Below, piece after piece: positions 1 through 12,130 of a stretch of 64,000 nt of DNA. The translations under genes were made by a program, and so were the position numbers. Source of the DNA: Sarcophilus harrisii (Eukaryota; Chordata; Mammalia; Dasyuromorphia; Dasyuridae); assembly GCF_902635505.1 (NCBI RefSeq), contig NC_045426.1:331256374-331320373 (forward strand), written 5' to 3'. The notes under the pieces are model-generated. The model was not told where the DNA came from and ran no database searches. It saw only the letters and a list, made by a program, of their open reading frames with translations. Position 1 is the first letter of the stretch; each line of letters starts with the position of its first letter.

Positions 1-3000
1 AATTTTTTCTAGAGGGCTACTTGAATAAAATACAGAAAGAAAAAAAATCAATGAACTAGACTTGCAACTAAAAAAGCTAGAAAAAGAGCAAATTAAAACC
101 CCCAAACACTAAACTTGAAATTCTAAAAATAAAAAGAGATTAATAAAATTGAAAGTTAAAAAAAAACTATTGAATCAATAAATAAAATTAAGAGTTGGTT
201 CTAAGAAAAAAAAACAAAAAAACAAGATAAATTCTTGGTAAATTTGATTAGAAAAAAGAAAGGAAAATCAAATTGTTAGTCTTAAAAATGAAAAGGGAGA
301 ACTTTCCTCTAATGAAGAAGAAATTAGAGCAATAATTAGGAGTTACTTTGCCCAGGTTTATGCCAATACATTTGATAACTTAAATGAAATGGATGAATAC
401 CTTAAAAAGTATAGCTTGCCCAGATTAACAGAGGAAGAAATAAATTTAGAAAAAGAAATAGAACAAGCTATTAATCAACTCCCTAAGAAAAAATCCCCAG
501 GACCAAATGGGTTTACATGTGAATTCTACCAAACATTTAAAGAACAATTAACTCCAATGCTATATAAACTATTTGAAGAAAAAAACAGGGATTTTTATCC
601 CTATTTCTTTTAAGACACAGACATGAAAAAAAAAAAAAAGACACAGACATGGTACTGATACCTAAACCAGGTAAGAAAAAAACAAAGAAAGAAAATTATA
701 GACCAATCTCCCTAATGAACATTGATGCAAAAATCTTAAATAAAATACTAGCAAAAAGATTGCAGAAAATCATCTCCAGGATAATATACTATGACCAAGT
801 AGGATTTATATTAGGAATGCAGGGCTGGTTCAACATTAGGAAAAACTATTAACATAATTGACTATATCATTAAGCAAATTAATAAAAATCATATGATCAT
901 CTCAATAGATATAGAAAAAGCATTTGATAAAATCCAACATCCATTCCTATTAAAAATACGAGAGTATAGGAATAAATGGACATTTCCTTAAAATAGTCAG
1001 TAGCATCTATCTAAAACCATCAGTAAGTATCATACATAATGGTGATAAACTAGAGCCATTCCCAATAAAATCAGGAGTGAAACAAGGTTGCCCACTATCA
1101 CCATTACTATTCAATATTGTATTGGAAATGCTAGGTTTGGCAATAAGAGATGAAAAGGAGATGGAGGGAATTAGAGTATGTAATGAGGAAACCAATTTAT
1201 CTCTCTTTGCAGATGATATGATAGTATACCTAGAAAACCCCAGATATTCTACTAAAAAGCTATTAGAAATAATCCGCAACTTTTGCAAAGTTGCAGGATA
1301 CAAAATAAACCCACATAAATCATCAGCATTCTTATATATCACTAACAAAATCTAACAATTAGAGTTACAAAGAGAAATTCCATTTAAAGTAACTACTGAT
1401 AGTATAAAATATTTGGGAATCTATCTGCCAAGGAAAAGTCAGGAATTATATGAGCAAAACTACAAAACACTTTCCACACAAATAAAGTCATATTTAACCA
1501 ATTGGAAAAATATTAAGTGCTCTTAGATAGGTTGAGCAAATATAATAAAGATGACAATACTACCTAAACTAATCTGTTTATTTAGTGCTATACCAATCAG
1601 ACTCCCAAAAAACTATTTTAATGACCTAGAAAAAATAACAACAAAATTCATCTGGAAGAACAAAAGATTAAGACTTCCAAGGGAACCAATGAAAAAAAAA
1701 TCAAATGAAAGTGGCCTAGCTGTACCAGATCTAAAATTATATTATAAAGCAGTGGTTACCAAAGCCATTTGGTATTGGCTAAGAAATAGACAAGTTGATC
1801 AGTGAAATAGGTTAGGTTCAAAGGACAAAACTTAGTCAATAACTTTAATGATCTAGTGTTTGACAAACCGAAAAACCCCAGCTTTTGGCATAAGCATTCA
1901 CTGTTTGAGAAAAACTGCTGGGACAATTGGAAATTAGTATGCTAGAAACTAGGCATTGACCCACACTTAACACCATACACCAAAATAAGGTCAAAATGGG
2001 TTCATGATCTAGGCATAAAAGAATGAGATTATAAATAAATTAGCAGAACATAGAACAGTTTACCTCTCAGACCTGTGGAGGAGGAAGGAATTTGTGACCA
2101 AAGAAGAACTAGAGATCATCATTGATCACAAAATAGAAATTTTGGTAACATCAAATTGAAAAGCTTTTGTACAAACAAAACTAATGCAGACAAGATTAGA
2201 AGGGAAACAATAAACTGGGAAAACATTTTTACAATCAAAGGTTCTGATAAAGGCCTCATTTCCAAAATATATAGAGAACTGACTCTAATTTATAAGAAAA
2301 CAAGCCATTCTCCAATTGATAAATGGTCAAAGGATATGTATAGAAAATTTTCAGATGAAGATATTGAAACCATTTCTAACCATATGAAAAGATGCTCCAA
2401 GTCATTATTAATCAGAGAAATGCAACTTAAGACAATTCTGAGATACCACTACACACCTGTCAGATTGGCTAGGATGACAGGAAAAGATAATGCTGAATGT
2501 TGGAGGGGATGTGGGAAAACTGGGACATTGAGCATTGTTGGTGGAATTGTGAATACATCCAGACATTCTGGAGAGCGATTTGGAACTATGCTCAAAAAGT
2601 TATCAAACTGTGCATACCCTTTGATCCAGCAGTGTTACTACTGGGCTTATATCCCAAAGAGATTTTAAAAGAGGGAAAAGGACCTGTATGTGCAAGAATG
2701 TTTGTGGCAGTTTTTTTTGTAGTGGCCAGAAACTGGAAATTGGGTGGATGCCCATCAATTGGAGAATGGCTGAATAAATTGTGGTATATGAATGTTATGG
2801 AATATTATTGTTCTGTAAGAAACGACCAGCAGAATGAATACAGAGAGGCTTGGAGAAACTTACATGAACTGATGCTAAGTGAAATGATTAGATCCAGGAG
2901 ATCATTTTACACTTCAACAAAAGTATGTGAAGATCAATTCTGATAGAAGTGGCTGTCATCGGCAATGAGAGGATCCAATTCAGATCCAATTGAGCAGTGA

Positions 3001-3322
3001 TGAATAGAACCCGTTACACTCAAGGAAAGAACACTGAAATGAGTGTTGACTGCTTATATTTTTGTTTTTCTTTCCAGGTTATTTTTATCTTTCTAAATCT
3101 GATTTTTCTTGTACAACAAGAAAACTGTATAAATATGTACACATATATTATATTTTAGATATACTTTAACATGTTTAACATGTATGAGACTGCCTGACAT
3201 CTAGGGGAGGGGGTGGAGGAAAGGAAGGGAAAAGTTGGAACTGAAGTGATTGCAAGGGTCATTGTTGAAAAATTACCCATGCATAATTCTTTCAATAAAA
3301 AGCTATAATTAAAAAAAGAAAA
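1..3322 (+). mobile_element. L1 LINE, ORF2 part and 3' end (decayed)
   Basis: L1 continuing from before the window. Pieces of ORF2 appear in several frames: the end of the endonuclease-RT linker (1-390), reverse-transcriptase motifs [13 protein letters not shown] (from 389), [19 protein letters not shown] and [17 protein letters not shown] (649-850), [18 protein letters not shown] and catalytic [12 protein letters not shown] (1077-1355), then [24 protein letters not shown] and the C-terminal cysteine region CWRGCG...HCWW (2156-2943). The 3' UTR has a G-rich purine run near 3200 and AATAAA near 3294, ending in an A-rich tail near 3322. Stops and frameshifts throughout show it is dead. A 14-bp AAGACACAGACATG repeat flanking an A-run at 612-651 is a local duplication. 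Confidence 0.95.
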
Positions 3323-3394
3323 AAATCATTAATTAAAATTTTTTGTCACCTCTAAATTTTGATGCCCCAGGCAAAACCTAGATCATCCTTCTCT

Positions 3395-3786
3395 AGTTAC
3401 AGTCCTGATGATCACAACACTCCCCTACTTAAAAACTTTGGATAACATTTCTTGCTTAATTAAAATCACAATCCTTAGGCCTAGTGACTCAAAGCCTTGG
3501 CTTGAATTTTCTCTTTTTCCCTTAAGTCTCATTATTTTCTACTTTTAATTTATGATTAAATCAAGCTAAACTGCTTGTATTTCCTCAAACACATATTAAA
3601 CTTCCCCTAAATCAAGTTTTTTCTTAAGCTATTTTGGCCTTTGACTCTTCCTTTGCTTAATTTATAGTTCCCAAGTCTTCCTAAGGCTTAATTTATAGTC
3701 TATCTCCTGTACAAAGCCTTCTTGATAATATTTGAAATGATATCCCTTCCTCTTTTAACCCCAAAGTTATTTATTTATGTCCCTTT
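3395..3786 (+). mobile_element. L2 LINE 3' fragment
   Basis: Wording typical of L2 tails, such as CACTCCCCTACTTAAAAAC and a weak CAAAGCCTTCTTGATAAT, with heavy decay. An LTR-like element interrupts or follows it at 3787. Confidence 0.55.
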
Positions 3787-4164
3787 TGTAGCACAAAGCC
3801 TATACAAGAATGGTCAAGAATAGTCTAGATTCTTTATTCTGGCCTGGTCTTGATCTTAGTGCAGGAGGCAGGACAGCCACCACAAGGCGGGTCAAAGACA
3901 GAATGTCTATCTTCCAGTCCTTCTTAGCTCTTATATACCTTATTATAATTACATCATAATAGCACACTGAGTATGTGTGAACTAGAGAACCATTATATCC
4001 ATACTAAGTACCAAATATACATGTAAACTAGAGAACAATCATCTCATCCATTCTACTGCGTTAACGACTATAGAATCTAGACTCTATTCTTGACCATTCT
4101 TGTGGTGACTATCCTGCTGAGACTAAGGCTTATCAGAAGGACTTCCAGAAAGCTATCCCACACA
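3787..4164 (-). mobile_element. Solo LTR-like fossil (endogenous retrovirus kin)
   Basis: Read on the minus strand it starts TGTGTGGGATAGC, has a TATATAAGAGC box (plus-strand 3927-3939), an AATAAAG signal (3833-3838) and ends CTTTGTGCTACA. This is LTR architecture with TG...CA ends, about 378 bp. I see no clear target-site duplication. A 30-bp near-perfect inverted repeat lies inside it (3804-3833 and 4072-4102). The family is not recognised. It is an old fossil with no coding part. Confidence 0.55.
3804..4102. repeat. 30-bp inverted repeat pair inside the LTR-like fossil
   Basis: 3804-3833 (ACAAGAATGGTCAAGAATAG...) is the reverse complement of 4072-4102 apart from two extra bases. The arms are about 240 bp apart and include the region of the polyadenylation signal. 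Confidence 0.85.
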
Positions 4165-4171
4165 TTACAAT

Positions 4172-4247
4172 TAGGCTCCTTTTTTTTGCTGAGGCAATTG
4201 GGATTAAGCAACTTGCCCAGGGTCACATAATATTAGACTCCTTTTAA
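4172..4247 (-). mobile_element. Short tRNA-derived marsupial SINE, truncated, with target duplication
   Basis: Core TTTGCTGAGGCAATTGGGAT and CTTGCCCAGGGTCACA, the antisense of the SINE 3' end. It is flanked by ATTAGGCTCCTTTT and ATTAGACTCCTTTT, a 14-bp target duplication with one mismatch. Confidence 0.8.
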
Positions 4248-4249
4248 GT

Positions 4250-4846
4250 GTTGTTATATGAACATTACAAATATTATGTCTTTTATTAGAGCATACATTT
4301 ATTCAGTCCAAAAAGGAGATTCAGTGGATATTGAGTAGAGATAACTGAGTTTCATATTCTCTTATGAAAATTTCCATAAATGCAAACATGTTTTAATGTT
4401 TATGTAGCTGCTGTTGTTTTATTGAGCTATTATGGCCAAAAATATTCAATTACCCCAAAAGATGATGCAAATCAAAATAAACAGGCTACAACACATTACC
4501 AACAAATGCTTAAATGAAGAAAAGTATAAGGGACATTATTTACTATATAAGAGCAGTAAAGAAAGCAGGAGTGTTCAATAGTAAGATTGAAGTAATAGGT
4601 AGACATTCCAACTTATCCATTAATATCTTTGTGTCACTTAAAAAAAGATTTAGGTCTCATCTGGATTGGATAGAACAACTACTGAGAATTTATCAGAAAA
4701 CATGGTTCACTATTGTATAAAGTGAAATACGTGGAGAGAGGGACTGTGATCTTTCTTATAGGAGAATATGCACCACAATAAGGAATTCAAAGTATACAAG
4801 TAAATTATTGTCCTGTGAAGGGGACCTGCAGTATCTTTCACAGTTT
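4250..4846. other. 3' flank of the first OR, no recognised feature
   Basis: AT-rich sequence downstream of the receptor stop. A 68-codon open frame at 4514-4720 has no recognisable motif and is taken as chance. TTTATT on the plus strand near 4418 could serve as a polyadenylation signal for the receptor, but this is unproven. Confidence 0.4.
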
Positions 4847-5782
4847 CTAGAAGGATAGACTTCTGCTTAGCACTTTTTTCACTGCAGCATTCACATCCTT
4901 GTTCCTCAGACTATAGATGATGGGATTGAGCATTGGAGTAAAAATCCCATAAAACATGGCAATCAGTTTATCTGTGGTCAGTGAGGCTTTGGACTTGGGC
5001 TTCATATACATGAAGAGGATTGTCCCATAGAAGATGATCACCACGGTCAAGTGGGCAGAGCAGGTAGAAAAGGCTTTGCTTCTCCCCTCAGCAGAATGGA
5101 TCTTTAAAATGGTGGAGAGGATGAAGACATAAGAAACAATGATTAATAGGAGGGGGGTCAAGGTAAGGATTACAGTTGCTACCAGCATGATGAGTTCATT
5201 CAGGGAGATATCAGCACAGGCCAGGTGCATAACAGCCAGTATTTCACAGGTGAAATGGTCTATGATATTTTTGCCACAAAAAGGCAACTGTATCGTAAGA
5301 ATAGTTTGAAACAAAGAGTTAAGACCACCTATTAGCCAGCACAAAGCTGCCAGGTTCACATAAACGGTTTTGTTCATGACAATAGGATATCTTAGAGGGT
5401 TACAGATAGCCACATAGCGGTCATAAGCCATGACAGCCAGCAGGATGCACTCTGTCGTTCCCATGGCGAAAGAGATTGACATCTGGGCTGCACATCCTGA
5501 GAAGGACAAAGATTTTTGTGTTGACAGGAAGTTCACCAGCATTTTAGGCACAAATGAAGATGTGTAACAGATGTCTAAGAAGGAGAGATTACTGAGGAAG
5601 AAGTACATGGGGGTGTGAAGATGGGAATCCAGAATGCTCAGTATGATAATGACACTGTTTCCAAAAAGGATGACCATATATATTGTCATGTATAACACAA
5701 AAAAGAAAATCTCAAGTTTGGGGTATTTGGAAAGTCCCAGGAGAATAAATTCAGTTAGAGCTGTCCTATTGGTCCCTTCCAT
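4847..5782 (-). CDS. Olfactory receptor, class II, family 13-like (intact)
   Basis: Odorant-detecting seven-transmembrane G-protein-coupled receptor, 311 residues, the usual OR length. An N-glycosylation site lies at N5 (NRT), GN at 41-42 in TM1, [12 protein letters not shown] near 56-67, C97 at the start of TM3, [15 protein letters not shown] at 118-132, extracellular-loop-2 cysteines near 169, 179 and 189, SY in TM5, [10 protein letters not shown] near 236-245 in TM6 and [12 protein letters not shown] near 283-294 in TM7. The frame is open 16 codons further upstream, but MEGTN aligns with the starts of the other receptors here, so I place the start at 5782. A good splice acceptor (pyrimidine tract TTTTGTTCTTCTTGCAG on the minus strand, near 5800) lies just upstream, as expected for an OR with a non-coding 5' exon. 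It resembles OR13C/OR13F-type receptors. It is clearly more distant from the other three loci than they are from each other. Family call is from memory of human sequences. Confidence 0.95.
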   Translation of the reverse strand: MEGTNRTALTEFILLGLSKYPKLEIFFFVLYMTIYMVILFGNSVIIILSILDSHLHTPMYFFLSNLSFLDICYTSSFVPKMLVNFLSTQKSLSFSGCAAQMSISFAMGTTECILLAVMAYDRYVAICNPLRYPIVMNKTVYVNLAALCWLIGGLNSLFQTILTIQLPFCGKNIIDHFTCEILAVMHLACADISLNELIMLVATVILTLTPLLLIIVSYVFILSTILKIHSAEGRSKAFSTCSAHLTVVIIFYGTILFMYMKPKSKASLTTDKLIAMFYGIFTPMLNPIIYSLRNKDVNAAVKKVLSRSLSF

Positions 5783-5796
5783 TGCTCTCTCTTTCC

Positions 5797-5818
5797 AGCT
5801 GCAAGAAGAACAAAATAC
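5797..5818 (-). promoter_or_regulatory. Probable 3' splice site of a 5'-UTR intron before the OR coding exon
   Basis: On the minus strand a pyrimidine-rich run ends in TTCTTGCAG about 18 bases before the chosen ATG. OR genes commonly have one or more untranslated 5' exons joined just before the coding exon. The upstream exon and promoter cannot be located by eye. Confidence 0.5.
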
Positions 5819-5877
5819 CATTAAGAGCATTTCAACAGATATTTGAGTCTTACAATAATGCTATTAATGGATTATAT

Positions 5878-6085
5878 TATTGGATAAAATTCTGGTTTTG
5901 GAATCAGGTGTACCTAAGTTTAAATCCTGCTTCAGACTCTTACTTGATGATCCTGAAAGTCATTTAACCTCTGAATGCCTCAAATTCTTCAAATGTAAAG
6001 TTGCGATGATAATAGCTTCTACCTTGGAGAGTTATTGTGAATGTTAAATGAGAGAACATGTAAAGCATTTTGCAAAACTTTGTTT
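5878..6085 (+). mobile_element. MIR/THER1-type SINE
   Basis: Classic order: TTTGGAATCAGGTGTACCTAA, TTTAAATCCTGCTTCAGACTC, CATTTAACCTCTGAATGCCTC, then a GTAAAG...GGAGAGTTATTGTGAATG tail. Decayed but readable; it starts just upstream of the OR coding exon. Confidence 0.75.
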
Positions 6086-6764
6086 CCACTAAAAATTCTA
6101 TAGTCTTTCCTCCATTTTACCATCCAGATGAAGAAATTATTTCATTCAAAATTCTATATTCTTCGCTATATAAAACGATTCAGATGATATCACTGATTCT
6201 AGTCTTGTCCATATTGCAGCCTATCAAGAGCAGAAATTTGCTAAAAACAATCTTAGATGAGTTAAGGAGCTCAGTAACTTGCTTTCTGTATTTAAACAAA
6301 GTCAGAAGTAATTTCAAAAAAGCAGAGAGGAAGGCATAAATATGTAAAACATTTTGCTAAACTTTGTTAAATAATTATGAGAAAGATATAGAATTGAAGG
6401 AAGAGATAAGATTTGAGTATTTTTTGGTACCTACTTAATTAAACCCATTTGGCTGAGGTATAAATTATATAGAATGTATATAGAATGAAGGGTATCTAGG
6501 ATAAATTTCATTTGATATGAATTTTTTAAAAAAGTTTGCATGTGTATTCTTCTAAAAACCTCTTAAATTATTGTTTCTTTCTAGGAAATCTAAGATCTCA
6601 GTAGTATCAGTGAAAGTCATTGTTGCTTATTATAATTCAATAAATCCCTATCTTCCATTTTCAAAAATGCTATGTAAAAATCACTTTGTTTATTGTTATT
6701 TCCAGCTCTCCCTTATAGATTCATATAATAAAACCAGAGCTGGACAGCACCAATGTAATCCTTT
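6086..6764. other. Unassigned AT-rich spacer
   Basis: Open frames of 66-89 codons here show no homology I recognise. A GTAAAACATTTTGC(T)AAACTTTG phrase occurs twice (6060-6082 and 6341-6366), a hint of two related SINE ends. Confidence 0.35.
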
Positions 6765-6958
6765 ATTCTAGGAGATTCTTAACTTTTTTTTGTCATAGCA
6801 TCCCTTAGCAGCCTGATGAAGCCTAAAGACCCCTCTCAGAATGTTTTTAAATTAATTAAAATGCATAGATTTATAAAAGAATTAATTATATTGAAATATA
6901 GTTATCAAAAATATTAAGAAATCAAGTTCACAGGTCCCATGTTAAGAACCCTTCCTGT
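6765..6958 (+). mobile_element. Non-autonomous DNA transposon-like repeat (hAT-like) with short terminal inverted repeats
   Basis: It begins GATTCTTAAC and ends GTTAAGAACCC, which are imperfect terminal inverted repeats. The interior has CATAGCATCCCTTAGCAG, CCTCTCAGAATGTTTTTAAA and AATTATATTGAAATATAGTT. A second copy lies at 22365-22625. The hAT label rests on recall of similar mammalian repeats. Confidence 0.55.
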
Positions 6959-6959
6959 T

Positions 6960-8419
6960 CTCCAACATTCATTTTGTAGATTTTAAAAAAAAGAAGAAAA
7001 ACAATTGAGGCTCCAAGTTGGTAAGTGACATATTTAATGCTCCAAAGCAAAGCAATAGTATGGTAGTGATAAAAAATGTGTGTCTCATATTTATTCTGGT
7101 GCTTTTCTCTCGTTTTATTTCTGTGAATTACTTCTGACTTTGATTAGATATAAAAATTGACTTAATGAACTTCTTAACTCATCTATCTATGGTTGTTTTT
7201 AGCAATGATTATTCCTAATGACTTCATCTAGATGGTTTTATGGAGGAAAGAATATATAATTTTGCATGGAATAGTCACTTGGAATTTGAAATCATATACA
7301 AATAAAAATAGAAATGATCTCACTCCTCCTAAAATCTTTATGGCACTCAGTACATAGAGCCAGGTCTAACTTTAGCAGTATTTTGTACCCTATTTCCTTA
7401 CCTCTGAGTATCACATCTACATTATCTCCACCAGTAATGTGAACAATTAAACAATGAACTAGGGGTCAGAATGATTGTAAAACAACACAAATATTTATTG
7501 AATAACCCATAGCATATCGATCCATTAAATCTAAAAAATAAAATAAAAAAATAGGAAACATAGGTAGATAGAGAAATAGTGTTATTTACCTGCATTTATT
7601 TTTCTGAGAAGAGAGAACCAATTTTCTCTGCAGGCTGTGGCAGTTCTTTTTGGGTTCATGATGGTATCATTAATTCTCTATTTGCCTTCTTATCTACTGT
7701 CACTGAATGAAATAGAAGACACTTTTCACTTACGACCTTTATTACTATTTTTATCATGAAACATTTTATTTTTATTTGACTTTCATATAAGCATGTGCTT
7801 TGTATAGAGTAAGAACTTAATACATACTTTTCCACTCATTTATTCATTTCTCCATTTGTTGAACATATTTCCAGCAAGAAGTTATGGACATTATGCTCCA
7901 CTCTTCTGCTGGATGAAAGAGTCCATTTAATTTTTAATTTTTGTAGCTCCATATAATTTTTTTTCTTTCATGCTATTATCCTCACACATCTTTAATTCAC
8001 ACAATATTTTCTCAGAATAAACCTATCTGTGTCTTAAACTATCTTGATATAGAGACAAAGCTTTGGGAAAAAATTACAAAAAGTGATGATATTAAAATGT
8101 TGGATTATGAAAGAAGCTCAGAGGTCTGTAGGCTGAATTTTAAGTCAGTTCTGTCAAGCTCAAATTGTGACAGAAGCCATCCTTGTGAGGATGAAGAAAA
8201 TAGCATATTAATATTATCTTTATTCTATTGTATTTTTATTTATTTTTAAAAATATATTCCAATAACATTTTTACCTGGTTCTGGTCACAGTCTTGAGTAT
8301 TGTGGGCTTCAATCCATTTGCAGGCTGTATATTTGACACTTCCACCTAACATCTCTTGACATTATGGAAAGAAAGGCTGGTTTTGGAGCTGGATGAGGTG
8401 TATTATTGTAAAAATCACT
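6960..8419. other. Unassigned spacer
   Basis: AT-rich non-coding DNA. No gene, clear repeat family or RNA gene was recognised. Confidence 0.4.
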
Positions 8420-8650
8420 ATCAATGACCTTGAAAGTAGGGGAGGGAAGAATCATGGTGCTATGAAAAACACAGTGAATTTGAAATTAAAGGATTTATTT
8501 CAATTTTGGTTCTGCTATTTACTATGATCTTGATTCAGAATTTAATCTCCTGAGCCCCAGTTTCCTTATCTGCAATATGACAGAATAGAACTAGATGGCC
8601 TCTATGGTCATATTTAGTTCTTAATCTATGGTCCTTCCATCTCTAGATGC
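8420..8650 (+). mobile_element. MIR/THER1-type SINE
   Basis: TTGGTTCTGCTATTTACTATG, AATCTCCTGAGCCCCAGTTT, CCTTATCTGCAATATGACAG and the 3' phrase ACTAGATGGCCTCTATGGTC follow the consensus order on the plus strand. Confidence 0.75.
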
Positions 8651-8931
8651 TGTAATCCGATAGAATATTTCTTGTTTCAGTAACTTGGGCACAATGACTC
8701 AATGAATGGTTCTGTCAATACTTGTTTCCCACTTGCATAAACTAGTTCATAAGATTTGGGGCCTGAAACTTTGCTTTGTAATTCTTGTATTAAAACTAAA
8801 TAATTCTCATTGTAAATAACTTATTAAAATAAAATGTATATTTTTGGCATTAATGATTTTCTTTTTTGAAAACAAATTCAGTTATCCACTGAATATTGTA
8901 TGCTTAGAGTTTCATAATAGGGTGTGTGCAT

Positions 8932-8966
8932 GTGTATGGGTGTGTATTTGTGTGTGTGTGTAAGTT
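8932..8966. repeat. (TG)n-rich microsatellite
   Basis: Interrupted TGTG run (GTGTGTGCATGTGTATGGGT onward). Confidence 0.7.
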
Positions 8967-9284
8967 GGTCACAGATCTGTCATTTCAATAGTATAGTAAA
9001 CCCTTATATTGAAAATCTTTCCATTAAAATAGACCAGCAACTGCATCAAAACTTATAGCTATCTAGAGTGCATTAGTGAGTGGTGACTCACTAATCCAAA
9101 AGGCAGAGTTTTCTTTCTTTTCTTTATCTGCCAAAAGAGAGAGTCCATTCTTAAACTGAAACAAAACCCTCCTTTTTGTAAATCTTTTCCTTTAGTTCCA
9201 GATTTACCTTCTGGAGTAGAGCAGACAAAGTTTTATGCAACATATAGTTTCTGTCTAAATATAACAGTGAGGATGATGAGGATG

Positions 9285-9395
9285 AGGATGATCGTATGAC
9301 TGCCAAAGTCACACTGCTAAAATATATCAGAGTTAAAAGTTGAACCCAAGTCTTTCCAAAGCTGACCTTTAGTACATAGTATCATATTGCTTCTT
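9285..9395 (-). mobile_element. MIR-type SINE fragment
   Basis: GCCAAAGTCACACTGCTAAA followed by GTTGAACCCAAGTCTTTCC is the antisense of the MIR core. Heavily decayed. Confidence 0.55.
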
Positions 9396-11339
9396 ATGAA
9401 TAAGAATAACCAAATATTCAAAAAAGCAGGAAATCCCATTGCAATACCATTGTCTTCTTTGTCTTCATTTAAAAAATTTATAGAATGAATTGCTCAATGG
9501 TCAAAAAAGATGGCATGTGGACAGAGCCTCATTCCCAAATGTCTTAAAATACTACACTGAAAATCAATTGTAGCTTTTATATAGGCTCAATGTGTTCTAG
9601 ATTTCTCTTTCCCTAACTCAAAATATTTGAACCTGATGCATCCAATTTTACGTGGTTAAATATCTGTGATTTCATTGCTGTGAACATTTCTTCCACTGAA
9701 AACAAACCCAGTACAATATAGCAGATGCCCCCACAAGAATTGTTGTAGTCAAATAATTCATTGCCCTATGCCATAGCCCTCTCCAAATTTAACTAAGCTG
9801 TTTGCATGGACAACACTGTGTACCACAAACTACCCTATGAAGCAGTAAATTTTCTCTCTTTGGAAATATTCATTCAGAGGCTAGATAGTAATCTTTTTAG
9901 GATGCCAAATAGCCATGCATGCACTTAATAGGAGTTGAACTAGATAACTGATGGAATGCCTTTCAATCTGAAATTTTATAATTAACCTCCAATGTTATGT
10001 TCTAGCCTCTGAAATATTGGTGGACAACATCAGCAACTATTAAGAAGCAAGGAAGTCACTGAGATTATACTTGAGAATGGCCCTAGTTAAAACAAATGTG
10101 CAACTTGTGTATAAAATTCATACAAATGCTAATAATGCCAGAATGAAATCACAAAAATGAAATTTTGTTTAAAAAACATTAAATAATAGATTTTAATTCA
10201 TTTCTGGGCTTTTCCTTCTTATAGGTCAGAATTAAATGGTTTCTTGGTAAGCTTTTAGAGTCTTCAATTCAAGTTATATTGATTTATTTCATAGATATTT
10301 GCATATTAAATGCTTCATTTTAGAGTCCTCTTTCATGATAGAAGAGCTGATATAAGCCCCATATTCCAGAGAAATTTGAATGCCTCTTTAAAAGAATACT
10401 TTTAAGAGAGACATTGGGATAGGCCTTTTTCACTTACCTGAGTTGATGCAAAGATGCATCATTTAGTGCCTTTCAATGAATTAAAAGTTTCAGCTTAAGA
10501 GAAAGTTGAGAATAAGGAGAACTGGTTCCTGGCTCTATCTCTAATTACCTGTGATATACTCATTTGCCCTATTTGAAACTATTTTCCAATAAGAGGTTTT
10601 GTCGGATATATGGTTATCTTCCAGCTCTGATTTGATATTTTTAGGAACTTCCAAAGCTAAGCTCTTAGGCATCAGATCATCTCAGATGCAAACCACATGA
10701 TGGGAATTTGAGTTGATCCACAACCTCCTATTCTAACTTGTATTCAAAAAGAGTTTCTAAAAGATCAGGTACTAGGCCCAGAAGATTTAAATCTCTTTTC
10801 TCTTTAAGAGACCCTTTTTATCTCAGCAGCAATTTAAAGTTTTGAAGTGTAAATGTTCAGAAGTGAAGAAATACACAAGAATGCTTAAGGGATCATATCC
10901 CCAATACCCAATTATGTGGAGCTTAATAATAAATTTTAATTAATATAAAATTCCATGGGCCAAAAAAAAAAAAAAAACTACAGCAAAGAACTCTTCCCTC
11001 AGAGATTATAGGGAGGGATATTTCTTGCCATTATATGAGTATTCTCAGATCTTCTGAGAGTTTTTCTCTTAGCCTTGGAAGAAACTAATGAGTCCTAGGG
11101 ATAGAAAACGTGTTGAAAGTATGAGGTAAAGGATGTTTACAAAAAAGAACATTGTGTTTACCTCTGGAATATAGGAAAGGCCTTTAGTTGATCTCTTGGG
11201 AAAATTGACGTTTGCGGTGATGACATCTTGAGGTTGAAGTGGAAAATTTTAAGTTTTTTTATTGAATGTATCAGAAATTTAGGGCATAATCTAAGTTAAG
11301 AGTCTTGAAAAGAGGATCCCAAGAGAGGTTATGTGGTGC
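9396..11339. other. Spacer with faint repeat tails
   Basis: A THER1-type tail (AACTAGATAACTGATGGAAT) ends near 9980 and a 15-base A-run sits near 10964. I see no gene. Confidence 0.35.
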
Positions 11340-11525
11340 CATGCTGAATATGGGGTTTACTTTAGAAAGACCTTGATTCAAATCCCATCTTTGTCCTTCA
11401 TTAGCTATATAGCAATGGGCATGTCACTGAACCTCAATAAAGAGTAGCAACTTTACTCATTTGCTAGAGTTATTATCAGATATAAGAAGAGAGTGAATCT
11501 TAAGCAAACTTAAAATTACTACATA
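11340..11525 (+). mobile_element. MIR/THER1-type SINE fragment
   Basis: GACCTTGATTCAAATCCCAT, CTATATAGCAATGGGCATGT and CACTGAACCTCAATAAAGAG follow the plus-strand MIR order with many changes. Confidence 0.55.
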
Positions 11526-11689
11526 ATTCTTTGCAAAAAAGATGGGATGGACTAGTCATATTGTGCAATGGGAAGGAACAACTTTTGGTCCATTTGTATA
11601 ATCCATTGGTATTCTTGAAGTACCAATGTCTTATGGAAGGAAATTTCTAGCACTTTGGGGGAACTTCTTCTGTAATAAACTTATGGAAG

Positions 11690-12130
11690 GCTAAGGGCAA
11701 AGGCAAAGATATGTAGGGTTGAATTGGTTGTAATTTAAATAGTCTTTTAGGTAAATGCACATTTAGCATCTAAGCTATGTGACTAGCCCATTAGAGTTGC
11801 ACTGCCTGTAGAAGAGTTTGAATGTACTATGACTGGTCAGCTTTAGAGAGGACCTCTGTGTCTGGTACCTTATCCTTCCAAATGATCTTCAGAATCTTCC
11901 CAAGATAGTTTACTCCAAAGTGGTTCAATTTTCTGGCATGTCACTGATAGATTGCCCAGGTTTCAAAGACATACCACAATGAAGTAAGCATAATGGCTGA
12001 GTTTGGTAGGCAATCCAATATCTCTTCTTTCTCCCACCTTCTTTCTAGCTCTAACAAGGGATGTGTCACTCTCATCATCTATGTGGATATACTGGGATAA
12101 AAATGTTCTATTTTTGGTTTATATTGTAAA
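11690..12130 (-). mobile_element. RTE-clade LINE fragment
   Basis: The plus strand reads as the complement of the C-terminal ORF2 region: CTGTGTCTGGTACCTTATCC, TGATCTTCAGAATCTTCCCA, TTTTCTGGCATGTCACTGAT and GGTAGGCAATCCAATATCTC. The same block recurs at 46.33-46.92 kb, where the minus-strand peptide ILKITWQNKIPDTEVF...WAGQIVPMQNVHLPKRL is readable and typical of RTE-like elements. Clade from memory. Confidence 0.65.
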
